Assembly: GCA_037127255.1 (NCBI GenBank)
Contig: JBANSL010000018.1
Span: 18,511,175-18,575,174 of the forward strand
DNA: 64,000 nucleotides
From: Persicaria tinctoria
Taxonomy: Eukaryota > Streptophyta > Magnoliopsida > Caryophyllales > Polygonaceae
Reading direction: 5' to 3'
Position 1 is the first letter of the stretch. Each line of letters starts with the position of its first letter. Below, piece after piece: positions 15,590-28,110 of the stretch. The translations under genes were made by a program, and so were the position numbers. The notes under the pieces were generated by a model, which worked only from the letters and a program-made list of their open reading frames with translations, searched no databases and had not been told where the DNA came from.

Positions 15590-18500
15590 ATGGATTTTGA
15601 GCAGCCGAGGCTGGAGGCTCCGGCTATGACTTTCGACGAGGCTTCCTTGGAGCGCAGCAAGAGCTTCGTTAAGGCCTTGCAGGTTTTGGCTTCTTTTTAG
15701 ATGTAGATCTTGAGTTTTCTCATCTCCTTGCGCGTGTGATTGTACTGGTTGATTTGGATTTTGATTGGCTCTTAATTTTGCCTGAAGTTGCGTTTATGTT
15801 TTTTGTCGGTTGACGTTGATTTTTTAGTCTCCGCATTCTCTGGCTGGAATCTCTCTATCTGTGACTGTCTGACTGACTGATGCATAAATATTGTATTACC
15901 GTAATAAACAATTACTGCTTCGTCACGTTTGAATTGTACTGCATATTTTTATTTTAGGATTTAACTTCTATTTTTAGGTCGACTTTGTACTAGCAGATTA
16001 TTAGCAACCGGCCATCAATGTCTGTTAATCATTGAAATTAGTTAAGAACGTGTTAAAATCAATTGAGAAAGGCAAGGGCAATCTCTCTGTGTATATTATA
16101 TGCTAATGGACCTCTTTACAATCAATGGGATATGGGTGGTCAATTACTAATGATCATGTGATTGAGTGCAAGGTCCCCAAGCAATAGGGATACTTTATTT
16201 TGGTTTACCCTCTATTTTCTTAGGAGAAAATGATGGTTCATGATTGCAATGGGAGTTGGTTTTGAAGTTGGAAACACAATGACCTCATGGTGCCATCTTT
16301 GAAGTAACCCCTCACATTTATTTTATTTTTTGCTCAATTGCTCCACAATGAAATTTGGGGCAGGGAATGAAAATCATTAAGAAAATGATGTTGCAAGATC
16401 TTATTTGAAAACTGATTCACATGTGGTTACAGTTTTTTACCTTGTCTATGGGGCTGATTTATGATGCAGTTAGCTTATCCCGTGTTTTCAATTTATATGT
16501 TGATATTTAGGCAGCCGGTTTATAGATTTCCTGAAGTATTTGAGTTGGTTCATTTGATGAACATAGAAGGCCGTGTTTGAACTTGGAAATTTGGAATAAG
16601 TTTGAGGTATGGACTATGGCTATTAAAGCATAATTTTTTCACTGACTTGATATGGTAATTGGAAGCAGATCATGTTGCAATTCAATAATGTTAAAGAGTG
16701 TTTAACCTTTTTTCTATATGATGCGTGTAACTTACGATGTCATAATTTCAATATTTTCTAATTTTGATACATGCGACTGGTGCTACTTTTTGCTAATTTC
16801 GAAAATTGTGTGAACACTGCCCTACACTGCATTTAAGTACAATGTTTCTGTTCATTCGACAGTTGTTTTTTCGTTTTCATTTATTAGATTTAGATTTAAC
16901 AAGTACTCGTATAACACATTGTTTTTATTGAGTGTCAACCCATGGCTTGTTTCTGCATTTGGCATCTTGCTTTTATGCTTTCAATTTGTTCGGTTGATTG
17001 AAGTCCGAGCGAGCCTCCTTATATGTCTGGATTTTGTAGGAACTCAAGAATTTGAGACCACAACTGTATTCTGCTGCTGAATATTGTGAGAAGTCTTACA
17101 TTCACAGTGAGCAGAAACAAATGTAAGCCAGTACTCTTCTATCCTATTTATCTTACCATGAATACATGAAAAATGCCTTCATTTTTGCTTAATTTTAATA
17201 GTCTTATTCCCTCATATGTGTATTTAGGGTACTAGACAACTTGAAAGATTATGCTTTACAAGCTCTTGTAAATGCGGTTGATCACCTTGGGACTGTTGCA
17301 TACAAACTGACTGGCCTTCTTGAGCAACAGACAACAGAGTTTGACACCATGAATCTAAAAGTCACATGTCTAAACCAGGTAAGTTCACTTAATGATAACG
17401 GAACAGGCAAAATAAGATTTGACTGCCTTAAGAATATTATTATTGGTATAGTTTGTAGAACTTGACTTGCCAGATAATTGAATCGATTGTATCATGAAAT
17501 ATCTGAATTAACATGATGTACTTAACAAAATATTGTGTAAATATGAATTTTAAAATGAAAGTTCAATAGAGCTAAAAATCATGATGACATCCTAAAACTG
17601 AACTGCGAAATTCTAATTATGTGAACTACGAAGTAATCTGACCAGTGTTGACCTGATGCCGAATGTAGACCAAATCTGCCAGCTTTGCACAGCCCAACAT
17701 GACATGAACTCGAAAGACCCAAAACCAATCTAAGCCACCTCTTAAAATCTTCATTTTGTCATCAGCAAATTCTTACGTGCCAAACTTATATGGATAAAGA
17801 AGGCCTCCGACAGCAGAGGTTGCTGGCTATCATTCCCAGACATCATAAGCGCTATGTATTACCAAGTAAGAATGTGAAAAGGTTACTTCTTAGTGCTGTG
17901 AATTTACCTCATAACTCTTATACATGCCTTTCATTTGGCTTTATTTATAGACTTGATCAACAAGAAGGTGCATTTCAGTCCTAGCACACCAAGAGATCCT
18001 AGTCAAGTTCATGCTCATGCGAAGCCACGTATACTTCCTCCAGGTACTTGTTTCTTCGTTACAAAGTTTGATACTTAAAGTTGAATCTATTTCTTAATCT
18101 CAATATTAGATCTTTGTGTTGTATGTAAAATTTCAGGTACACAGCAAAAGACTCTATCGTGGCACTTGGCCTCTGGAACAAAACCTTCCAAAAAATTGAC
18201 TCACAAGTCTCCTGTGAGGTCTGTCTTATTCTACCCACTTCATGATTCAACTGCAATATTCTGCCCTGATTTCGAGAAGCTTGATTTGGCCTTGCCTTTT
18301 CATTTCTGTTGCAGTTCCGAATTGCTAGAAACTCATGCAAAATCACCTCCAATATTCCATCTATTAGGTATGTCTGCATCAGTATTCAAATAATTACATT
18401 TCAGATGAAATTTTTCAAATAAGATTTATGTGCAAAAACCGCCTGTCATTCCTGTAGACAATAAAGACTTCTACCGAGCGAAGTCTCCAGCAGCAGCACA

Positions 18501-18794
18501 TCTGTCGAGCAGGAATTACGCTTCTGGTGTTGCTGTGCGACCATTTGGGGCCACATCTAAGGTAGACATTGTGTAACATTGATAATTTTCCATATATCCA
18601 ACAATTCTATAATGTAACCAATCATATCGTAGGATTCACTCGTCTTATCAAAGCCTGTGACACCACACCGGTCATTTGAAAACTCCAACCAGCAGCAGCA
18701 GATCATCCGCGCCCCTCCACGCACCAAAAGCGTTATCTCTGCTTTCTTTGCCAAGCAGAGAACACCGAAGCGTCAGGCTAGCAGTATATCATGA
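15590..18794 (+). CDS. ABIL1: ABI-like protein (ABIL1-type), SCAR/WAVE complex subunit
   Basis: Nine exons give a continuous 306-residue frame: 15590-15682, 17040-17122, 17228-17378, 17766-17865, 17951-18043, 18137-18218, 18315-18367, 18458-18561 and 18633-18794. All introns are GT..AG and the exon lengths sum to 921 nt including the stop. The protein starts MDFEQPRLEAPAMTFDEASL and carries the conserved N-terminal helical region (LRPQLYSAAEYCEKSY, DYALQALVNAVDHLGTVAYK). The C-terminus is basic and Ser-rich. ABI family proteins form the core of the SCAR/WAVE complex that activates ARP2/3 and branched actin assembly. Plant members are about 300 residues and lack the SH3 domain of animal Abi; this one fits. 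Intron 1 is the longest (1357 bp). The choice of ABIL1 over ABIL2-4 rests on length and recall, not alignment. Confidence 0.9.
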
Positions 18795-19600
18795 GAAATT
18801 CTGAAGCAAAGACGAGATGATGGCCACAAACCTCTACCCTTATTAGTGATCCCTTGTGAGTTCCTAGTCTGTTGAGATTGCTAGGAAGGATGCTGTTGAA
18901 GTGATTCGCCATTCGACTCACTGAACTTTCAATAATGTAAGCCGGGTTTTGCTTGTACTGTATATAATGAAGCTATTTGTTTTCGTCCCAAGGTCCCAGT
19001 AATCAATCGAGAAATCATTCAATTATGTACGTAAAGGAATTAATCAACTTGTGCTCGAGTATATGAGAGATGCGACATCAGATTGTATGTAATGGCTTTT
19101 TTTTGGTTAAATGTCAGTATGTAATAGCTAATAAATGGCGTTGTGTATCAATTATTTGGTTGTGGTTCACTTCTTGTGTTAGCTGTAACTGTAACATTTG
19201 AGTTCCTTATCAAGGGTGGATAGAGCTGACAAAATCTATCCCGATCTACCGAAGCCCAAAAATCCAATGTTATGCACAACCTAAATCTGAACCTGACTCA
19301 TTTTGACCGATGCCCAAATGGATATGAACATAGACAAACTCGACTCGTACTCGATTCATCTTTGACCCTAGCCGAACAAGATTCGACTCATCCTTATGAT
19401 TACTTTGATTTTTTTTATATTTTTAAACACTTTATAAATAACATGAATTAAATATAATGAGACCTATTTTTTTTTTTGTTTTTTAATTAATTCACATTAT
19501 TATTTTTCTTTTGGGCAAATTTGCAATTTTATTAGGTATTTTTGTAATAAAATTAGGCATATTTGCAAAAAAGTAAAAAACAAGGCATATTTGAAAATCT
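18795..19600. other. ABIL 3' flank and AT-rich spacer
   Basis: This stretch holds the probable 3' UTR of the ABIL gene, then AT-rich sequence with no coding pattern. A region at about 19210-19400 (ATCTATCCCGATCTACC, GACTCATTTTGACC) may be part of an old MITE, but I could not find matching ends. Confidence 0.5.
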
Positions 19601-21790
19601 CTCTCTCTTATTAGGTAATAATTCGGGTGAGGCAAATGAGCCTCTACCCGAAGGTATCCTGTCGAATGAGGTCAAGGAGACCTGAATCAATATACGTAGT
19701 ATAAATTAGTTCTCCTGGTAGAGTAACAAATATGTGTAACCCTATTCGCCACCCGATTACCAATGCGGAGAATGTGAGAAATTATAACATTTTTCAATTC
19801 CAGAAGGAGGGTCCGAATATATGCCAATACAAGCTCTATTTCCCAAGTGCACTTGTTGCTCGTTTGTAGAGCGCCCGTAATTATTTTAGAATCACTCTCA
19901 ATGATTAAGTTCGATATTTTGAATTCTTTGGCCTTTTCAACCCCTTGTCTTAGCGCGATGGCTTCTGCCATGAGCGGAGAAAGACCACCCATTGGTTTTC
20001 CTTCCATGCAGACTGTTTTCCCAAGCCAATCTCGAAAAATGAAGCCAATTGAGCTTTTTGAAGTCGATATAGATGATCCATCGAAGTTTAATTTGTACCA
20101 ATAAGTAGCTGGACTTTTTCCATGAGTTAGACTTTCCCTTCGTCCTATTTTCTTCTTTTTATGGAGTGAAGTTGTAACATCCTTTGTTGGGTATAGTTTG
20201 GAAGCTCTTTTCCAGTTGTCAATGTTTTCTTAGATGGTTTTTCTGATGCCTACAACAGATGGGATATGTGCATTTCTAAAAATGGTTTGGTTTCTAACAT
20301 ACCATATTGTCCACCATCGGAATGCTAGATATTGTTTATTTTCCTTTGAGAGATTAGAGCCAAGAAGGTGCATAACTGTTGAAAGAATGAAAGATGTGAA
20401 GGAGACCAAAAGAGTCTCACATGGATAATATGAACAAAAAAACCTTAGTATATAAGCTAGTGAGTTACTCTTCCTATTGGCCAATTGGTTTTAAGATGGA
20501 ACCCCGCTCGACTTATGTGCTAGGCTATTAACGCAAGGGCGCACATGTGCACACGACCTCCAATCTCGAGTCCCAACGGACTTCAGTAACTTGGTCCAAT
20601 TCTCTACTTTGTGAGGTAAGGGTGTTGATTGATTGTGATATATTATGAGGAAATTGTTGTTGAAAATTATTATACGGACATTCCAGAAACAAGTGAATGT
20701 CAACTTCCTGTCCATGGTTACACAATGTGCAGGCTGTGGGGACAACAACACCCTTCTGGGCTAGGTGCAAGGCTGTCGGGAGGCCTTTCTGCTTAATCTT
20801 CCAAATGAAGTTTTTAATTTTCGGAGGTGCATCAATTTTCCATAGCCAAGTGTTGTCTGTAGCCGTTGAAATTATTGGTGTTGTGAGTAGATTATAGGAG
20901 CTAGTCGTTGTGAGCCATCCTTTTTTATCAGGCCACCAGTAAAGTCTGTCTTCAAAGGTGTTAATCGGTAGGGGAATCTTGGTAATCTCCTCAATGATCT
21001 GTTTTGGTAGGACCGAGTCGAGTTTTTCTCGCCACCCCCCCAATATATTCACTAACATATTCATTTGCGCCATTTTGAATATTCATCATTTCGTTAATAG
21101 ATGTTGTTGTTACCCAGTTGTCTCTTCAGAAGTTGATATATTTTCCATTACCCACAAACCAGATAAGTCCCAATTTAAATTTTGTTGTCAATGAGCAAAA
21201 TTTTGTCTATTGCCAAGAAGAATTTCTCCTTCTTTTTTTGTAGTTCGGAATGTGTTCGTTCTTGAGGTGCTTATATTGTACAGTTTAGACCAAGTTGTTG
21301 TCCGATTCAGCTAAAATTTTCCACATAAGTTTTAGTTTGAGGGCTTCATTCATATCTTTAGCTTTACGGATTCCCAACCCTCAAGCAACTTTTGATTTGC
21401 AATTTTTGTCCCACCCAATGAGCGAACTATATATGTTGGGTATCCTTGTTCTAGAAGAAAGTTCTATTTATCGGATCGAGTTGCTTGTGCATTGATGCCG
21501 AAAGTATGAAACTCTGGATAGAGTATAACTGTTTTGAGGACAGGTTAGAGGCAATAAGTGTTGCTCTCCCTTGTTGAGATAGCGCATTAGCACGCCATAT
21601 GCTTAGTTGGTCTTTTAATTTACAGATTACTTCACCAAAAGTATCTTTTGTTACAAGTCCATTGATAATGGGGTATCCCAAATATTTCTCCAAACAACGT
21701 TCAAACGGGATATTCAGGACTCCTTCGATCTCCCATGCTCTTGTTCTAAGGATGCCCGGAGAGGTTTGGAGTATTTTTTGCTATTCTTCC
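19600..21790 (-). mobile_element. Decayed L1-clade LINE (second copy), several frame breaks
   Basis: Minus-strand fragments line up in LINE ORF2 order. They are the reverse transcriptase C-terminal part (about 21693-21295: EKYLGYPIINGLVTKDTFGE), the zf-RVT region (21073-20528: PTACTLCNHGQEVDIHLFLE), a linker with RWWTIWYVRNQ (20484-20230), and RNase H (20100-19687: ALRQGVEKAKEF, IESDSK). Many stops and frameshifts separate them, and a short LTR-like segment (about 20461-20522) interrupts the linker. The 3' end has two hairpins and CGAATTATTACCTAATAA (19625-19608), which is shared with the retroposons elsewhere in this window. Confidence 0.85.
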
Positions 21791-21800
21791 TTTTTTAAAT

Positions 21801-22683
21801 GGGAAAATTGTAAAAAACAGCCTAACCTTTAGGGGTAGCTGCGCTCAATAGTCTGAACTATAAAAAATGCAAAAAATAGTCTCAAGTATTTACTTGGTTG
21901 CAGAAAATAGCCTCAAGCTACACTCAAATTCAAATAATTACCTTCAAATTCAAATAATTACCTTCAAATTCAAATTAATTATAAAAAACAACCTTAGGTT
22001 GACTTTAAATTCAAATTAATTATAAAACCTCTTTAAAATAATTTTTATTTAAAAAAACCATCACTTCTTATATAAAAAAAGGTTACACTTAGTTGTTGTT
22101 ATCTAAACTCATAGCTAAATTAATTATAAAAACTATCTCAAACCATATAAATATAACTTAAATTTATTATTTTAAAAAGTTAATTAAATTATTTACATAT
22201 CATTAAAATAAATAAATAATTACGCTTCTATTTACAATTGATCTAATAAGCTTCTATTCACAATTACTTAAATTTTTTTAAAATTTATTTATTTACACAA
22301 TTTATATGGTATAAGGTAGTTTTGGTAACTAATTTAATGATGAATTTAGCTAATAATGACTTAGTGAGAACAAAAATTTATGAGAAGTAGTAGATTTTAG
22401 GAATAAAAATTATTTAGGCCATTTTTTTTTATATAAGAAGTGATGATTTTTTTAAATAAAAATTGTTTTGGAGAAGTTTTGTAATTAATTTGAATTTAAA
22501 GGCAACTTAAGACTTTTTTTATCATTAATTTTAATTAAAAAGTAATTATTTGAATTTGAATGTAGTTTGAGGCTATTTTCTGCAACAAAGTAAACACTTG
22601 AGACTATTTTCTGTATTTTTTATAGTTTAGGCTATTGAGCGCAACAACTCCTAAAGGTTAGACTATTTTTTTGCAATTTTTCC
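21801..22683. mobile_element. Mutator-type foldback element, about 140-bp TIRs
   Basis: The left end has GGGAAAATTGTAAAAAACAG, then GCGCTCAATAGTCTGAAC, TTGCAGAAAATAGCCTCAA and ATTCAAATAATTA. The right end repeats all of these in inverse order, giving TIRs of roughly 140 bp. The 9-bp flanks TTTTTAAAT (21792-21800) and TTGTTAAAT (22684-22692) differ at one base, the length expected for Mutator-like elements. No coding capacity. It lies between the decayed LINE and the BAG6 promoter, ending about 100 bp upstream of the first heat-shock motif. Confidence 0.75.
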
Positions 22684-22786
22684 TTGTTAAATTGGTAAAG
22701 GTGGATTTAATTAAAAAAACTAAAAGAAAAAGGAAAAAAGAAAATTTCGACCAAAAATAATCGACCAGTAAAAACAAGCGTGGAGG

Positions 22787-22858
22787 TTCTCGAAGTCCAC
22801 GTCATCAAATAGAAAGTTCCAGAGCTGCTCGTAAACCCGCGAATTCTCTCGAACTTCT
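22787..22858 (+). promoter_or_regulatory. Heat-shock elements upstream of BAG6
   Basis: There are three clusters of alternating GAA/TTC units: TTCTCGAA (22787-22794), GAAAGTTCCAGAG (22812-22824), and TCTCGAACTTCT (22847-22858). The second is a near-perfect nGAAnnTTCnnGAn element. They lie about 35-110 bp upstream of the TATA-like box, the usual place for HSF sites. Arabidopsis BAG6 is known to be heat induced. Confidence 0.7.
22797..22804 (+). promoter_or_regulatory. CCACGTCA, UPR-type bZIP site
   Basis: CCACGTCA (TGACGTGG on the other strand) matches the ACGT-core element bound by plant ER-stress bZIP factors. It is only two bases downstream of the first heat-shock unit. An 8-bp match is weak on its own; the promoter position is what makes it plausible. 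Confidence 0.45.
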
Positions 22859-22893
22859 AACTGTCATTTCTTGTTTCCCCATTTCTCTCCCAC

Positions 22894-22901
22894 TATTTAA
22901 A
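22894..22901 (+). promoter_or_regulatory. TATA-like box of BAG6
   Basis: TATTTAAA in a C/T-rich surround. It would place transcription start near 22925-22935, upstream of a 5' UTR exon ending at 23113. Confidence 0.5.
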
Positions 22902-23113
22902 CTTCCCCATTGGTCCCCTAATTTTGTCATTCCGATTCGCCTGAGAAAAAGTAAAAATCCCAATCCAAAAGAGGCTAAGTTCTACAGCAATTCGCTAAAT
23001 CGTTCGGGTTTGTGGATTGATTTGCATCGATAACTGAGTCATTTAGGCTTGTGGATTGTTCGGCTGATCTTTGATTCCCCGCATCGAGTTTCCGCTTCCT
23101 TTTTCCTTTTCCT

Positions 23114-24258
23114 GTAAGTGATCTTTCCTTCTCCTTCCGCGTTTTCATTTTGCGAGTTCAATTGACTTCGAATAGCTTCTGTTGGTGCTCTGGCGGCGAT
23201 TCCGTCGGTTAGATGCTTGCCTGTTTGTCCGAATTGCTGAAATTTGGCTGAAAATGAGGGTTTGTTTGGTGTTTTCTGTTTGAGGCTTGTTGGATTATTT
23301 TTGAGGTTCTGAGCGAATCGTTTATGTTAGGTTTGTTAAGAAATGAGGGTAATCACTTCAGATTTCTGTACAGCTTTAGAACTTCACCCCTTTTTTAGGG
23401 ATAATATGTTCAATTTTGCAGATTCAGCAGTTGTTAAGTGTATCCGTTTTGGTTATTTTACAAAATTTAACTTGATATTACTTATTCAATTTAGACAGCA
23501 ATTATAAGGATGTTCATAAGGTTTTAGTCTTGCGGATTTGACGATCTTTGGGGTTTTAGTTCATTAGTTAAGATCTCCATAGGGTTTTGGTTAGGAATCT
23601 CTTGAATTCAAGTTGGGTGGGTGATTCTTTCTCGGTTAAACCTTATCCCTCGATCAACATTAGTAATTTAGTACCATGGTATTAATAGCATCACTAGACT
23701 TATAGTCGCAACTCCTGACCCCCTTCTATATCATATTCTTTTGATAAAACAAAATTGTTGAATGTGTACTCAGTACTCGGAATGTGATGGATTCCTATGC
23801 AATTAGCGGTGCTTATGGATATATAATTATAAAACAATCACCAGCATTTCAGCAAAGATAATGTAATAATGTACTTGAAAGGAAATTTGAGATTTGTGAA
23901 GTCATTTAGGCTGTGTTAATTGTTAAGATACAAATGGAGGAGAAGTTTCCATCATAAAAGTTCTGTGAAATTTACCTTGGCAGTAGTATTTTATTTGGAT
24001 CAGTGAATCAGACAGTGGACTTCATTCATTATATTTGCAGCTTCCCAGTTACCCAGTCTGTTGATACTGGTATAGGTAGCAGATGTTTTCTTTCTTGAGA
24101 TATTATGATATGAAAATCGGTGGTTAGTTCCACTTGTGATCAAATCCATTTACTGCATGGAAAAGCTTCAAATTGAATTCTTGCTTTCTTGGTTTCTCTT
24201 TCTGTCTGTTTTGGAACATTACTGTTCACTGAGTGTGAATGTTTATTCTCTTCTGCAG
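23114..24258 (+). other. 5' UTR intron of BAG6
   Basis: Donor CCT|GTAAGT at 23114 and acceptor TTCTCTTCTGCAG ending at 24258. The coding start lies 54 nt inside the next exon. Long first introns in the 5' UTR often boost expression in plants. The open frame that starts inside this intron at 24136 is therefore not the protein start. Confidence 0.7.
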
Positions 24259-24312
24259 TTAGCATCAAATACAGATTCAACAAGTCACCAAGAGGTAAAA
24301 GGGTGCTTGAAG

Positions 24313-27300
24313 ATGTTCCCCGCTTACAGATACAAGCACGCATATCCTCAAGGGGGAGCCCAAATGCCCGCTGATTGTCGCCATCATCCTACCTCGGATG
24401 GGTTGCCCCCTCAAATGAAGATGGGAGCTACCTCTTCTCCCTTTCAATTTGAAACATGGCCTCATCACTATGGTTATCAAGTTCCCACACAATGCCATTC
24501 ATGTTGCAACCACAATAGTTACCCAAATTACTATGCTTATAGGCCTCCTTATCCCCATTTTCCATCACCACCACATCATCCGCAGTGTTATGTGGGTTAC
24601 CCATCCTATCCTGTTCACCCCGAGCCTTACCCCTTCCAATTTGCACCACCCCCACACTACACAATGGACCTTCCTAACTATGAATATGATAAGCGCTTGC
24701 CCATGGACTCCCATTTCTGTGGATGCCGCCATCATATGAACAATATGAAGGGAGACAATTGTGTAAAAATAGAAGAACAGGAATCAGAGGCTGAGAATAA
24801 AGAGGATTATTCTTCGGTTCTTTCTGGGTTCAACAATATTCGTCATCCAATTGTGTGGATTCCACCTGAATATAATAAGGATCAAGAGCATCCCTCGGGT
24901 GCTAAGCCTCGCCAGAGTGTTAAGAGTTCGTTACAAGAGCCAAGCGTTTGGAATGGTTGGCCTCCATTGGACTATGAGAGCATCAAAAGGATGTTAGAAG
25001 GTGGTGATGGAAGGAGATCACGTGACCAGCAGAGTAATCCTCAAGAGGGACCAAGTGTCATTATGCCTGAACAAGACTTGAAGGGTGTTGGACAGGAGCC
25101 AAAGTTTCCGAGTGGGTGGATGCCTTTGGATATGGACAGTCTGAAGAAATTGTTGCAGAATGGGAACTTGAAGGGAGATCACGATGTTCAACCTATGAAT
25201 AAGAGTCATCAGATGCCCTTTCCTGTGATTTGGCTGCCCCACAACAATGAAGAGAAGGACCAGACAAGCAACGGGAGGGAGACAAGTACTGCTTTAGATT
25301 CATCATCTCGACAGCACCCTTTTAAGCCTGAGCAAGGTGACGATCAGAAGTCAGTTCCATCCGTGGGGGCTGAGGGTGGCGGTGAGGCAGGGAAGAAATT
25401 GTTAGAGAAACGTGATAGGCCTCCAAAGACCATTCATGTGAAGCAAATAGATGGAGCTGCTGATATGAAGGCAAAGAATGGGCAACAGGCAAAGAATATT
25501 GAAGAGAGCAAGAATTCCACTGAGAATGGTACTAAGAGCAAGATGACATTGCCCACAAAAGCATCCAAGTTGCCTCCAGTGTGCCTGAGGGTTGATCCGC
25601 TACCAAAGAAGAAAAATGGTCAGGGGAAGACAAGGTCTCCTAGTCCTCCTCGAGATAGTGTTCAACAAGTTAATGCTGTGAAGTCTTCACCTACTTCAGA
25701 AAACAAAGTCCACCAGGATGCCAAGGGCCTAAAGAATGAAGCAGAAAAGAAGGGCACGGAGGCTCCACAGAGAAAGACGGAGGTCAACATCGTAGATAAG
25801 GAAGAAAGGTCCGGTGGTGTAGAGATAGAAAAACCATTAAAATGTCCAGGAGATGAGAACCATTGTGTAGAACGAAAAGAGGTTGGACAGAAGGCAGAGC
25901 TACCGGAGAAAAGGATCTTGTCTGGCACAGAAGCAGCTACCATAATTCAGTCAGCATATCGTGGATATGAAGTTAGAAGATTGGAACCGCTGAAAAAGAT
26001 GCGACAGATCGCCAATGTCCGTGATGAGGCCGCTGCAGTGAAAAGGCGTATCGAGTCTGGCACCAACTCTGTGGACCTCAAGCAGAAAGCAGCACTAGGA
26101 GAGATCATAATGAACTTGCTGCTCAAGCTAGACACTGTGCAGGTATGTCATGTCAATATTTCATTTTTTTAAAAGTGAATGTTAAAATGATCTAGTCTAA
26201 AATTACGTTGGTCTATTAATCTAAGGATTTGTGCAATGACTCTTAACTGTTTCTATGCAATGCATTAGTACATGTTTGTTGATCTTCGATGCATGTGTTT
26301 GGTTACAGGGTTTGCACTCCAGTATCAGGGATTTTAGAAAGTCTGCGGTCAAGGAATTGGTCAGTCTACAGGAGATGTTGGATACAATAGAGGTCAAGCA
26401 ACCTGACCACTCACCCGAAGACATTGTTGGGGCTCCAATACAGACTCCAGATGAGTCATCTCTAAGGCCTGGCATCAGTGAAGCTGAGGCCGGTGAGACT
26501 GAAGTACAGACTACAGATGAATCGTCTCAAAACTCTGGCCTTGGCGAAACTGAAGATCAAGATGGAGGGGAGATGGAGGAGAATGCAAAGGATCAATTCT
26601 CTACTTCAAAAGTGTTGCCTGCAGAGGAGCCATCTGCTGTGCCAGATTTGTTGTCTGATGGAATGATCCCTGAGCAAGCATTGTCTGACAGCGAGTCCAA
26701 AAGGGACACAATTGAGAAAGGTGCAGCAGAGATTGGTGAAGAAGCTGGAACCCTCTTATCAGATTCGCATGCCCCACAAGATGAATTGGTTGTAAATGAT
26801 GAGGCTGCAGGTGATGATCTAGCTGAGATGGTAGAGGCACATGAGCCAATTGGACAGGAATCGAGACCTGTGGTTCCTGAGGAAGCATCTATGGAGTCAG
26901 TTGGACAGGAATCGGGCCCTGTGGTCACTGAGGGTCATGTTGATTGTGCAGATCAGAACGGCATGAAATATGACAACGATTTGCTGGCTGAGTTGCCCTT
27001 GGCAGTTCTGGAGGAGGAAGTGCCACTGCCAGAAACCATCAACTGTTCTAAAAAGAGCCAACACATGAATGTTGAGTCTGAATTGGCACAAACAGTTGTT
27101 GAAGGTTCTGAACCTCCTGTCACTGAGCCCGAAAATCTGGAACCTGACGAGGCGTCAATGGCTGAAATTTCAGTTGAACGAGATGCTGAATCTGTAACCC
27201 CAGAGAATGCCCATGTGCCAGATACTGATGGAGAAAAAGATGTCAGTCTGACAGAAGCAGAGGGCGACATGAAGGTTGGATGTCAGGAAGTCTTGGTACC

Positions 27301-27775
27301 ACCTATTGAAGCTAATGAACAACCTCCGGTGGCTGACGAAGATCTGGACATCCCACACAAAGAAGGCAAGCACGACGATGAAACAACCAAGGAGATCGAG
27401 CATGTGGACAGCAGCCCACTTGTCAAACCAGATATTGTTCATGAATCGGATGCCAAACCAACCGAGGATGACAAATCAACGTCCCTCTCTTCCATTACAG
27501 ACGCGTCCAAGGCAGATGCAAGCGAGAGAAACGCGATGGAAGAGAACGAGAGGATGAGGATTCTGTTGGAGAAGCTGATTGAATCTGAGAAGCAGCAGCA
27601 AGATGCAATATGCAGCCTGAACGAGAAACTGAAGCAACTTGAAGGTAAACTCGCAAAGCAGAGGCAACAAAAAAAGAAAACGGCAAGAACAAGGAGAGCT
27701 AAGGTGCTGATGCCTCGCTCCTGCAAAACATCCACCGGTTTCTCAAAGGAATCTCCCATGGCTTTGGCATCATAA
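24313..27775 (+). CDS. BAG6: BAG family molecular chaperone regulator 6
   Basis: Two coding exons (24313-26142 and 26309-27775) give a 1098-residue protein, near the roughly 1040 of Arabidopsis BAG6. The N-terminus (MFPAYRYKHAYPQGG) is rich in Pro, Tyr, His and Cys, with a tail resembling known BAG6 starts (PIVWIPPEYN). A conserved LPPVCLRVDPLPKKK motif precedes an RSPSPP stretch. An IQ calmodulin-binding motif (ATIIQSAYRGYEVRR, about residues 541-562) leads into the BAG domain (to about 650), which is split by the intron after residue 610. The second half is acidic, ending in a Gln/Lys-rich coiled coil and a basic tail. BAG domains bind the Hsp70 nucleotide-binding domain. Plant BAG6 is a stress co-chaperone tied to heat tolerance, autophagy and cell death, and its IQ motif binds calmodulin. 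The start was chosen by exon structure and similarity. Confidence 0.93.
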
Positions 27776-28110
27776 TACGATTTGTGTGTAAACTGTGTAA
27801 TGTGTAATGTGTATTAATCCTTTGTATAAACACGTCGATGTCATACGTGAGGTTTGAAAAGCTGAACACCTACTGTGATGTAGATGGAATAATGTCTGCT
27901 AAGGTGAGAATTTTACAGTGTTGTTTTCTGCCTTTGTACTCACTCTTGTATGTAACAAGAGGTCAAGAGTGATTGTTCCGTCTTTCTGAGTATTCCTAAT
28001 CTTCGCAAAGTCGAATGAAGACGAAGCCATATATTGAGCTTTACCGTGCAAGTGTTTGTATTCCATGGAAGTAGTGCTAATTAGGTTTGAGTATCCAATG
28101 TGGTTATGTC
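27776..28110. other. BAG6 3' UTR and flank, partly duplicated at 29.8 kb
   Basis: The probable 3' UTR follows the TAA at 27773-27775. The segment at about 28012-28103 (GAAGACGAAGCCATATATTG, GTGCAAGTGTTTGTATTCCA) recurs at 29810-29905. Confidence 0.6.

Noticed and set aside
24136..24312. N-terminal extension of BAG6 from the start at 24136
   Set aside because: It begins inside a GT..AG intron ending at 24258. The protein-like part begins at MFPAYRYKHAYP (24313).
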